Below, in pieces: positions 57,706-64,000 of a stretch of 64,000 nt of DNA; position 1 is the stretch's first letter, and the number at the start of each line of letters is the position of its first letter. Made by a program: the position numbers and the translations under genes. The DNA comes from Bog-473 sp963753115 (GTDB taxonomy: Bacteria; Actinomycetota; Acidimicrobiia; Acidimicrobiales; RAAP-2): contig CAVWBB010000013.1 of the NCBI GenBank assembly GCA_963753115.1, positions 1 to 64,000 on the forward strand, in the 5' to 3' direction. The notes under the pieces are model-generated. The model was not told the DNA's origin and did no database searches. It worked only from the letters and a program-made list of their open reading frames with translations.

Positions 57706-58146
57706 ATGTCAGCGCTTGATGAGGAGCCAGCTCCCGCCCGGAGGATCGTCGTGGGTGTCGACGGCTCCGCAGGGTCCAGCAAGGCACTCGACTGGGCCAT
57801 TGCGGAGGCGGTCCACTTTCCGGCCACCCTGGAGTTGGTGACCGCATGGATGTTCCCCATGGCATTGGGCTATGTCTTCGCCAAGACGCCGGATGAGGTC
57901 CGGCGCGAGGTGCAACGGATTGCAGAAGCGTCCGTTTCTCACGTGGCGGAGGTTGCACCGGAAGTCCTCGTGACGACCACGTTGCGCGAAGCGGAAGCAG
58001 GGCCAGCGCTCATCGACCTCAGCACCGGAGCCGATCTGCTGGTTGTCGGATCGCGGGGCCACGGCGGCCTTCACGAACTCCTGCTGGGCTCGGTCGGGAG
58101 CTACTGCGCCCGGCACGCTCCTTGCCCCATTGTGATCGTCCGTTAG
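57706..58146 (+). CDS. Universal stress protein B
   Basis: ATG 57706 after AGGAGGT (7-8 base spacing). 146 residues: RRIVVGVDGSAGSSKALDWA, then VVGSRGHGGLHELLLGSVGS, ending APCPIVIVR. ATP-binding motif intact. Only distantly similar to its neighbour, so not a fresh duplication. Confidence 0.9.
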   Translation: MSALDEEPAPARRIVVGVDGSAGSSKALDWAIAEAVHFPATLELVTAWMFPMALGYVFAKTPDEVRREVQRIAEASVSHVAEVAPEVLVTTTLREAEAGPALIDLSTGADLLVVGSRGHGGLHELLLGSVGSYCARHAPCPIVIVR

Positions 58147-58284
58147 GTCAAACGTCCGTTTCCCTGGATCGACCGCCTAAGCTCGGGTCCCCGTGTCCCT
58201 CAGACGACCCTGAGAGCAAGGTCATGTCCCATCAGGACCTTTCTCTCTATGGGTGGCCTCGCGAGAACATTCAGAATAGGTGTC

Positions 58285-59028
58285 ATGACGCCGACCACCC
58301 ACCCTGAAACGCCATCGGGTCCCACCGAGAGCACCGGCTCCGGTGCGCCGCCGACGCCCACCGCTGGCCCCCCGGGTCCAGGAGACCTCGCCCGGCGGGT
58401 CGTCCACCGGCGGAATGAGCTTGGCCTGACCACCGAGGAGTTGGCGAAGCGTGTGGGCATTGATCCCACCTATCTCAAGTACTTCGAGCGGAATGCGGAC
58501 GCCCGCTTGAGTGCTGGAACCCTGAACCTGATGGCGCTCGTTCTGGGTACGACGCCGAACGCGCTCACAGGCGGCGACATTGACCGCGCGCCCGGAAGAG
58601 GGCGAGCAGGCAGCCATCCATCGCTCGAAACTCTGGCGCGGGAGCACTGCGAGGCGCATCTGGCCGCGGGGGGCGTGGGACGAATCGTCTTCTCGACGGA
58701 ACGGGGCCCCGTTGCGCTCCCGGTCAACTTCGAGTTCACCGACGGAGCGGTCATCTTCAGCACCGATGAAGCGAAGGCCGATCTCCTTGCCACGCAGCCG
58801 GTGGTCGGATTCGAGATTGATCGCGTCGACGAGGCGTTCAGTGAAGGCTGGAGCGTCCTCGTCAGTGGCCCCGCGCATCGAGTGGTCGATCCTGATGAAG
58901 TGCTTCGCCTCTCCTCGCTCGACCTTGAGGCCTGGGCCGGCGGCGACCGCCACACGCTGGTGAAGTTGACGCTCGTCACGGTGACCGGTCGTGTCATTGT
59001 CCACAATCCAGTTCCGGACGAAGACTGA
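58285..59028 (+). CDS. XRE-type HTH fused to a PPOX-fold flavin-binding domain
   Basis: ATG 58285; the longer frame from 58249 lacks an RBS. 247 residues. Residues about 1-32 are Pro/Thr/Gly-rich. Then a helix-turn-helix: ARRVVHRRNELGLTTEELAK, GIDPTYLKYFERN, LSAGTLNLMALVLGTTPNAL. After a linker comes the split-barrel PPOX domain: EAHLAAGGVGRIVFSTERGP, VALPVNFEFTDGAVIFSTDE, VVGFEIDRVDEAFSEGWSVL, VSGPAHRVVDPDE. Probably a flavin- or F420-linked redox-responsive DNA-binding protein. AGGACCTTT at 58234 is a possible half-box 37 bases upstream. Confidence 0.85.
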   Translation: MTPTTHPETPSGPTESTGSGAPPTPTAGPPGPGDLARRVVHRRNELGLTTEELAKRVGIDPTYLKYFERNADARLSAGTLNLMALVLGTTPNALTGGDIDRAPGRGRAGSHPSLETLAREHCEAHLAAGGVGRIVFSTERGPVALPVNFEFTDGAVIFSTDEAKADLLATQPVVGFEIDRVDEAFSEGWSVLVSGPAHRVVDPDEVLRLSSLDLEAWAGGDRHTLVKLTLVTVTGRVIVHNPVPDED

Positions 59029-59196
59029 GCGCCGCCAACACCTCATGGGTTGGTCAGATCCAACCCATGGACAACCGCTCGTGACGGAGCCTTCCTCCCC
59101 GAGCGTGTGAACCCTCGGCTCCTGCGTTTCGACGAAGCCGGACCTGAACTCGGACGGCCTAAGTCGACATCGTGGTTCAATGGGGGTTCGTCGTTT

Positions 59197-59850
59197 TCAA
59201 CGGGGGTTCGTCGTCGCCAACTGCGCTGCCATTGCGTCGAGCAGACGGCGACGCTCGAGCAACGTCTTTCTGATCGCATCGCTATCGGTGCTGGCGATCT
59301 CTGTGTCGAGGTCCCACTGCGCCTCATGCAGGACGGCGGAGAGCTCCTGGGCGGCATCCCCTTCGAGATGCAGTTCTCTCGGGTTCTCAGCGACTCCTTC
59401 GAAGAATTTCGAAGAGTCCCTGTGTTCGCCACGGAGGTCGGGTTCGACGGCGCGACCAGTCACCTTGTTCGGGACAATCTCAAAGACCCGGACTCCCGGA
59501 ACGGTGACGATTGGATTCGGGAGGTTGGCCCCCAGCCGTGCGACATCGTCGTACGGGACGAGATGAGCAACGCCTTCCACGACGACACTCCAGGCACTAC
59601 GGCGGCCCGCCGTTGTCTGGTCGGCCTCAAAGGTCACCGCCGAGCCGTCGAGATGGAATGCGGCCCATCCCGCCCCGAGGCGGATCACGATTCCGCCCTC
59701 GATCACTCTGAAATTCACAGGTATGACGTAAGGCGACGGGTCGCCATTGATGGCGACCCGGCCGACGCCTGTCGAGGCCGCTTGGCGAGCCAGGTGCTTG
59801 CGGCACTCGTCCTCACCGAGCACCATCGAACCCCTTCTGTCGAGCTTCAC
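59197..59850 (-). CDS. PPOX-fold flavin-binding protein with C-terminal coiled-coil module
   Basis: GTG 59850 has AGGAG with 6-base spacing. 217 residues. Split-barrel domain 1-135: MVLGEDECRKHLARQAASTG, VGRVAINGDPSPYVIPVNFR, WSVVVEGVAHLV and VRVFEIVPNKVTGR. The last ~50 residues form a helical module with DLDTEIASTD (180-189) and RRRLLDAMAAQL (200-211), homologous to the stand-alone protein at 48545-48739. The gene follows a USP gene (30-base gap) in one operon. The cofactor is probably FMN or F420. Substrate not known. Confidence 0.82.
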   Translation of the reverse strand: MKLDRRGSMVLGEDECRKHLARQAASTGVGRVAINGDPSPYVIPVNFRVIEGGIVIRLGAGWAAFHLDGSAVTFEADQTTAGRRSAWSVVVEGVAHLVPYDDVARLGANLPNPIVTVPGVRVFEIVPNKVTGRAVEPDLRGEHRDSSKFFEGVAENPRELHLEGDAAQELSAVLHEAQWDLDTEIASTDSDAIRKTLLERRRLLDAMAAQLATTNPR

Positions 59851-59879
59851 TGGGGACTCCTTTGTTGATTCGCTTCTGT

Positions 59880-60323
59880 TTAGCGCACCACGATCGTGGT
59901 ACACGGTGCATGGTGCAGGACATATTGGGAGACGGAGCCCAAGAAGATGCCAGCTACCTCGCTGTGGCCCCGTGTGCCCACCACGAGTGCAATCGCTCCA
60001 CTGCTGAGTCGAGCAAGTGCCGGCCCAGGCGCGTCGAGGACGGTCTCGCCCTTGACCACGACTGAAGGATCGAGTTCGCCGGCCACTCGGAGTGCGTCCG
60101 CAACGATGGCGTCGGCAGATTCATGGATCAGACTCACAGGAAAGACGGCACTGCCTTCAGTGGGCATGTCGGAATACGCACTCACCACATGAAGCACGGC
60201 ATCCCATCGGGCCGCCTCTGTCACGGCAAACTCGACGGCTCGGCCAGCGCACGCTGATCCGTCGACTCCTACGACAATTCGACGCTCAACGCCTCTTTCG
60301 GTGTTTCGGTCATTCTGTCCCAC
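59880..60323 (-). CDS. Universal stress protein C
   Basis: GTG 60323 after AAGGAGGT. 147 residues: ERRIVVGVDGSACAGRAVEF, VVGTRGHSEVAGIFLGSVSQ, ending HHAPCTTIVVR. ATP-binding signature intact. First gene of a two-gene operon with the PPOX protein; two DosR-type boxes lie 66-102 bases upstream. Confidence 0.9.
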   Translation of the reverse strand: MGQNDRNTERGVERRIVVGVDGSACAGRAVEFAVTEAARWDAVLHVVSAYSDMPTEGSAVFPVSLIHESADAIVADALRVAGELDPSVVVKGETVLDAPGPALARLSSGAIALVVGTRGHSEVAGIFLGSVSQYVLHHAPCTTIVVR

Positions 60324-60389
60324 GGCGACCTCCTTGAGTCCTGGGCGACAACATCTCCCATCGTCCCCGGGGAACACCCAGTTCGGCTA

Positions 60390-60403
60390 GGGAGGAAGGT
60401 CCT
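60390..60403. promoter_or_regulatory. DosR-type box (weak) upstream of USP C
   Basis: GGGAG-GAAG-GTCCT, 22 bases centre to centre from the perfect-arm box at 60412. Confidence 0.5.
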
Positions 60404-60411
60404 GAGGACCA

Positions 60412-60425
60412 GGGACGGCAGTCCC
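60412..60425. promoter_or_regulatory. DosR-type box with perfect arms upstream of USP C
   Basis: GGGAC-GGCA-GTCCC; both arms match the consensus, though the centre is GC-rich. Confidence 0.65.
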
Positions 60426-60644
60426 CGCGCTGGCGGGATGGTCTGTCTCTTCCGGGGGATGACATGCTTCCGCTGTTGAGGTCGGACCCGAGGATGACGG
60501 CCTGGATCTCGCCGGCGCAGGGCGGAGAAGCAAGTTCGACAGCGGAAGCAGGGACCTGAGTCCGACGATCGGCCGTTCGCTCGTCGAGACATGGCGTCAT
60601 CAGCCTCCCGGCTCGAACATGGTGCGACCATCTGAATCGTCAAA

Positions 60645-61085
60645 TCAGCGGACAACGGTGGTTGTGCAGTGTCCGTGATGGATCACGTGCTCTGAAACTG
60701 AGCCCAACAGAGCGCCCACAATCTGACTACGACCTCTGGTCCCGACGACGAGTGCCGACGCTCCTTGGCTCACTTCCACCAGAACGTCCCCCGGGACTCC
60801 GTAGACGATTTCACCCTTTGTCACGGCGCCGGGGTGAGCTGCGTGGACTCTGTCCATCGCGAGACGCGCAACGGACTCGGCACCCTCCTGGTCAAGAACA
60901 ATTGGGGTCACGATTCCATACCCCGGGAGCCCGTTGTAGACGGTGACGATCTGCAGGATCGACCCGGTCGCAGCGGCCTGGTTCGCGGCGTAGTCCAGTG
61001 CTCGCAGCGAACCAGACGAGCCATCCACGCCCACGACAATTCGAAGTTCGTCTGGCGTGTCTGCGTTTGCGATCTCGTTACTCAT
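60645..61085 (-). CDS. Universal stress protein D
   Basis: ATG 61085 (MSNEIANADTPDELRIVVGV) is chosen over the upstream ATG 61103 because of AAAGG spacing. 146 residues; DGSSGSLRALDYAANQAAAT, VVGTRGRSQIVGALLGSVSE, ending HHGHCTTTVVR. Last gene of a run of three on the minus strand, behind the coiled-coil and 48-residue genes. Confidence 0.9.
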   Translation of the reverse strand: MSNEIANADTPDELRIVVGVDGSSGSLRALDYAANQAAATGSILQIVTVYNGLPGYGIVTPIVLDQEGAESVARLAMDRVHAAHPGAVTKGEIVYGVPGDVLVEVSQGASALVVGTRGRSQIVGALLGSVSEHVIHHGHCTTTVVR

Positions 61086-61160
61086 CAGTCCCATCCTTTC
61101 CACGGTTCTGCGGTGAAAAAGGGTGCAGCTGTACCTCTCGGAAAACGTGTGATCGAGACC

Positions 61161-61505
61161 TCAGTCTCGTGAGATGACGGCCTGCACAGCGTCGAATGCT
61201 TCATTGATGTCGTGGAGGAATTCATGAACACCGACGCGCAGAGTCTCGGCTGTGCCCGCAGCGTCTTGGTAGGCGTCGCGGAGCTTCGAGGCCGCAACAG
61301 AATTCACATTGCGGGCGAGGTCGAGCTGCTTCGCCGCCTCATCGCGCAAATCCAACTTGGCCAGGTCGACTTGAACCCTGAGCTCGTCGATTCGGGTCTT
61401 CCAATCGTCGAGGATTCGCATGACTTCGTTGAAGCGGACCGTCTGGTCGTCCGTCGCTGTGCCGTTTGGGCTGGTGCTCTCTGAGCTACGTGTGATGTCA
61501 GACAT
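61161..61505 (-). CDS. Coiled-coil protein of the stress operon, unknown
   Basis: ATG 61505 after AGAGGAG (6-base spacing). 114 residues: a polar N-terminal tail, then a long helix NEVMRILDDWKTRIDELRVQ, VDLAKLDLRDEAAKQLDLAR, a second helix KLRDAYQDAAGTAETLRVGV and HEFLHDINEAFDAVQAVI. It looks like an apolipoprotein- or phasin-like amphipathic helical bundle. A phasin/lipid-droplet coat role is attractive beside a WS/DGAT-containing island but is pure inference. Confidence 0.65.
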   Translation of the reverse strand: MSDITRSSESTSPNGTATDDQTVRFNEVMRILDDWKTRIDELRVQVDLAKLDLRDEAAKQLDLARNVNSVAASKLRDAYQDAAGTAETLRVGVHEFLHDINEAFDAVQAVISRD

Positions 61506-61608
61506 CTTCATCTCCTCTTTCGGTGTTGCTTGCTCGGACTATTCGGAAGTTGCGGACGCGTCTCCAACGACAGCTGTGCCATCGGGTCGCTGCACCTGGG
61601 TGCGGTCG

Positions 61609-61755
61609 TCAGTGCACGTCGCTTGGCCTGTCGGACCGTGCGCGGCGTATCTCGGTGAGAGTGGGGGCGATGTCATCGAGAACATACGGATTCAAGGACG
61701 GCCGCCCGCTGCGACCCGTGGTGCGCTGCGACTTGGGGGCCTTCACCTGACGCAT
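61609..61755 (-). CDS. 48-residue basic protein of the stress operon
   Basis: ATG 61755 has AAGGAG with 7-base spacing. The product MRQVKAPKSQRTTGRSGRPS, then LNPYVLDDIAPTLTEIRRAR and SDRPSDVH, is basic at the N-terminus with a short helix after. The perfect DosR-type box at 61847 lies 91 bases upstream. It is followed by the coiled-coil gene 103 bases on. The start signals and codon use support a real gene, although no family is known. Confidence 0.6.
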   Translation of the reverse strand: MRQVKAPKSQRTTGRSGRPSLNPYVLDDIAPTLTEIRRARSDRPSDVH

Positions 61756-61846
61756 CAGAATCTCCTTTTCGTGTACAGAACTCGTCGATGCATCTATTGG
61801 ACCGTGATTTGGGGTCCGGTGGTAGAGAGAAAGGGCCTGACCACCT

Positions 61847-61860
61847 GGGACCTAAGTCCC
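61847..61860. promoter_or_regulatory. DosR-type box, perfect palindromic arms
   Basis: GGGAC-CTAA-GTCCC. Both arms perfect with an AT-containing centre, the closest match in the window to the published DosR core GGGACTWWAGTCCC. It lies between the 48-residue gene (-) and the end of the Rv2004c-like gene. Confidence 0.8.
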
Positions 61861-61931
61861 TGCCGGGGAGCTGGGCGCACGCGGTCTTCCCCAATGGGGC
61901 TGGGACCACGGCTCGGGTACCCGATTGTCAC

Positions 61932-63428
61932 TCAGCGGCTGAGCGTGCGGAGTGCCCTCTCGACATTGACCGACGGCGCGGTATGCGAGGTGTCGATGGC
62001 AGCTGCCGACCTCCAAGGGTCCATTCCCGCCTCCATCACATTTCTGACGGCCACGGTGGCCTCCGAGACGTCCTCCCCGCGCGCGAGCCGTTGTTGGATC
62101 CGTTCAGCTCCTATGGATTCCTCGCATGTACAGCAGATCGCGAGGAGTTCGGTTCCCGTTTCCTCGGCGACGCCAGCGGCCTTGGCGCGTTCCTCGGCGC
62201 TCACCCATGACGCATCGAGAATCACGGACTCCCCTTCCTCAAGATGCTCTCGGGCGTTCCCGAGAAGTTCCCGGTACACGGCAGCGCGGGCTTCGGGTGC
62301 ATAACGATCAGGGTCCAATGGTCGACCTTGCCGGATCTCGTCGGATCGCAGGAGCACCCACCCGGTCTCCTTCGCCAGTCCAGCCGCGAGCGTGCTCTTC
62401 CCTGTACCAGGGAGCCCTCCAATCAGCACAAGTGCCGACTGGGCGCTCCGGATGTGCTTGAGGGCCAAATTCTGGAGAGTACGCGCTGAATCCACAGCGA
62501 CAGTTTCCTGCTCGGAACGAAGGCACGCGACCTTGGCTCTCACGTATGCGCGCAGTGCCATATGAAAATGCAAGAGAGGCGGCGGCAGTCGGGCACCTGC
62601 ATGATGCTCATATGCCCGGACGAACATGCCAGCTGCATCCCCCCAGCCAAGACGCTCAAGGTCCATTGCGAGGAATGCAACGTCTGCACAGACATCATCC
62701 CACCGCAATGCGTCTGAGAACTCGAGGCAATCGAGGATGCGGATTCCGTCCTCCAGACAGTAGATGTCCGAGGCTTGCAGGTCCCCGTGACCATCACAGA
62801 TTCGCCCTTCGGCGATTCTCGCTTCGAGAAGTGCGCGATGTGAATGCAGCCAACGGGCGACGAGGCTTCCAATCTCGGTCTCGACCCTTGGATCCAGCGT
62901 GGTATGGGGAATGCGTGCGACCTCTTCGAGATTGTCCCTCCACTTGCGTGCGACTGCCGAAGGGCTCGCAGACGCTGAGATCTGCGCGGACCGCGCTGCG
63001 CTCTCATGGAAGGACGACAGGACCGCTGCGACGGCGTCAAGCCATGCCTCGGTGTCCTCATCCGTTCGCAGCAGGGAGGACAACTGGCGCTCCTCAGGGA
63101 GTGCACGCATGACGACCATATGCTCCAGCAGCTCGCCATCCATGACGAGGTCAGCGACGCCGAGATAGACGTCAGGAGACAGTCGGGCATTGAGCTCGAC
63201 CTCGCGGCGGCAGTCCGCGAGGCGAGCAACGCGCTCCCTGAAGTCCAAGAAGTCGAAGTGAACTGGCTTGCGGATCTTGTAGACCCTGTCGCCGCTGAAG
63301 ACGAGGACAGAGATATGAGTCTCCGCCACCCGGACTGATGAACTCGTCGAAGTTGGTGGCTCCATGGTCTCTATCTCCCGGAAACCCTCGGTGACTGGCC
63401 CGAGTACGCGTCCGACCTCTGGATTCAT
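61932..63428 (-). CDS. APH-fold kinase fused to P-loop kinase (Rv2004c-like)
   Basis: 498 residues from ATG 63428, the same length I recall for Rv2004c of M. tuberculosis, a DosR-regulon protein. N-terminal ~330 residues: phosphotransferase fold with VYKIRKPVHFDFLDFRERVA, catalytic loop GRICDGHGDLQASDIYCLED and ILDCLEFSDALRWDDVCADV. C-terminal AAA/zeta-type kinase: LVLIGGLPGTGKSTLAAGLA (Walker A), LLRSDEIRQG, VILDASWVSAEERAKAAGVA. Both halves keep their catalytic motifs. Substrate unknown. Boxes at 63543 and 63687 lie upstream. Confidence 0.87.
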   Translation of the reverse strand: MNPEVGRVLGPVTEGFREIETMEPPTSTSSSVRVAETHISVLVFSGDRVYKIRKPVHFDFLDFRERVARLADCRREVELNARLSPDVYLGVADLVMDGELLEHMVVMRALPEERQLSSLLRTDEDTEAWLDAVAAVLSSFHESAARSAQISASASPSAVARKWRDNLEEVARIPHTTLDPRVETEIGSLVARWLHSHRALLEARIAEGRICDGHGDLQASDIYCLEDGIRILDCLEFSDALRWDDVCADVAFLAMDLERLGWGDAAGMFVRAYEHHAGARLPPPLLHFHMALRAYVRAKVACLRSEQETVAVDSARTLQNLALKHIRSAQSALVLIGGLPGTGKSTLAAGLAKETGWVLLRSDEIRQGRPLDPDRYAPEARAAVYRELLGNAREHLEEGESVILDASWVSAEERAKAAGVAEETGTELLAICCTCEESIGAERIQQRLARGEDVSEATVAVRNVMEAGMDPWRSAAAIDTSHTAPSVNVERALRTLSR

Positions 63429-63542
63429 TGATATGTTGACCTGTGTCGAGCTGGGTGAACCAAGGTCTGCGTCGAACTCGCCTCCGATCAGAATGTATTG
63501 ACCGTCAGTGGGGTTCCAGCAGAGACAAAGGTCACGGTCATC

Positions 63543-63556
63543 GGGACCTTGGTCCT
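63543..63556. promoter_or_regulatory. DosR-type box upstream of the Rv2004c-like gene
   Basis: GGGAC-CTTG-GTCCT, 114 bases before ATG 63428. Confidence 0.7.
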
Positions 63557-63686
63557 AAAGACCCGACGCGGGGGAACTGATGCGGGCTGTACGCAGCATC
63601 TCTCGGCAATGTCCTCTTGACGCTGGTCAGCGGTGATCCTCTCGACCCGATGCTGAACCCAGAAGGGACTCTCGGACTGATGCGCC

Positions 63687-63700
63687 GGGACCAACGTCCC
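63687..63700. promoter_or_regulatory. DosR-type box, perfect arms
   Basis: GGGAC-CAAC-GTCCC. It lies 124 bases before the GNAT gene start at 63825. Confidence 0.75.
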
Positions 63701-63824
63701 TAGCTCGCGGGCGGCCGAGCGGGGACGATAGAAGCATGCCCACAACGATGCCTGTCAGGGATGACGCAGCTGGGGAGCGTCCAGTCGGTCTCCCTCGTGA
63801 GGGCGGCTCTGAGGGGGATTGTCT

Positions 63825-64000
63825 GTGTTGACGTCTCCGCCGAACTATCCGAGCGATCTCGAGGCCGATGTCACCTTGGTGGACGGGACTCGCTGCAGCC
63901 TGCGCCCGATCCGGCCCGACGATGCAGGGGCGCTCATCGAATTCCATCGGCATTTGTCTCAGCGATCGACGTACCTGAGGTTCTTCACGGTTCATCCGAC
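63825..64000 (+). CDS. GNAT-family acetyltransferase, cut by the window end
   Basis: GTG 63825 with GAGGGGG 7 bases upstream. The 58 visible residues, LTSPPNYPSDLEADVTLVDG, TRCSLRPIRPDDAGALIEF and STYLRFFTVHP, are the start of a GNAT domain of the type found in protein lysine acetyltransferases and in GNAT-fused acyl-CoA synthetases. The rest lies beyond the window, so domain composition is unknown. Confidence 0.75.
   Translation, partial: MLTSPPNYPSDLEADVTLVDGTRCSLRPIRPDDAGALIEFHRHLSQRSTYLRFFTVHP

Noticed and set aside
58234..58247. AGGAC-CTTT-CTCTC as a box before the XRE-PPOX gene
   Set aside because: The distance to the start (37 bases) is right, but the second arm does not match. Not listed as a box.
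63488..63745. An 85-codon minus-strand gene upstream of the Rv2004c-like gene
   Set aside because: It covers both DosR-type boxes, has no RBS, and the translation has no conserved look.

Overview
High-GC actinobacterial DNA with many GTG starts and GTGA/ATGA stop-start overlaps. The gene set suggests a soil or aquatic actinobacterium outside the mycobacteria, possibly Acidimicrobiia; this placement is an inference from gene content only. At least ten otherwise well-conserved genes are split by single-base frame changes, several at short homopolymers, so most look like base-call indels rather than decay.

Layout. 1-5.7 kb: partial secreted protein, IS110 transposase relic, small secreted and membrane proteins, and broken TIGR03086-type and phosphotransferase-like genes. 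5.7-8.35 kb: probable integrated island, running from the 3' half of a tRNA-Gly(CCC) gene through NERD and PD-(D/E)XK nuclease-like genes and a cut-off zinc-ribbon ORF to a 5'-truncated livF fragment. 8.4-12.9 kb: MarR, amidohydrolase, cupin and Baeyer-Villiger monooxygenase, a catabolic cluster. 13.3-18.5 kb: LysR regulator, secreted phosphoesterase with duplicated beta-domains, HAD hydrolase, and a patatin-like protein lacking its catalytic serine. 18.8-26 kb: tightly overlapping group 3b-type [NiFe] hydrogenase operon with maturation protease, HypC, an EamA transporter and a DUF6390-like protein. 26-64 kb: a large hypoxia/dormancy island.

The island resembles the mycobacterial DosR (DevR) regulon and the Streptomyces osd region. 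It has two single-GAF DevS-like histidine kinases, two DevR-like LuxR-type regulators, four universal stress proteins, a PfkB kinase, WS/DGAT acyltransferase, CtpF-like P-type ATPase, Rv2004c-like kinase, two flavin/PPOX-fold proteins, GAPDH, pyruvate kinase, PEP synthase, pyruvate:ferredoxin oxidoreductase with a fused NAD(P)/ferredoxin subunit, acetyl-CoA hydrolase, FtsH and an ABC exporter. Its intergenic regions carry many copies of a 14-bp palindrome, GGGAC-N4-GTCCC with variants, matching the core of the known DosR box. One copy also precedes the hydrogenase operon.

Inferred system: haem-GAF kinases sense O2, NO or CO and activate DevR-like regulators. These switch on a fermentative programme: glycolysis and PEP/pyruvate interconversion, pyruvate oxidation to acetyl-CoA and reduced ferredoxin or NAD(P)H, hydrogen turnover, acetate formation and lipid storage, plus stress and proteolysis functions and several undescribed small proteins. 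One small coiled-coil module occurs both alone and fused to a PPOX protein.
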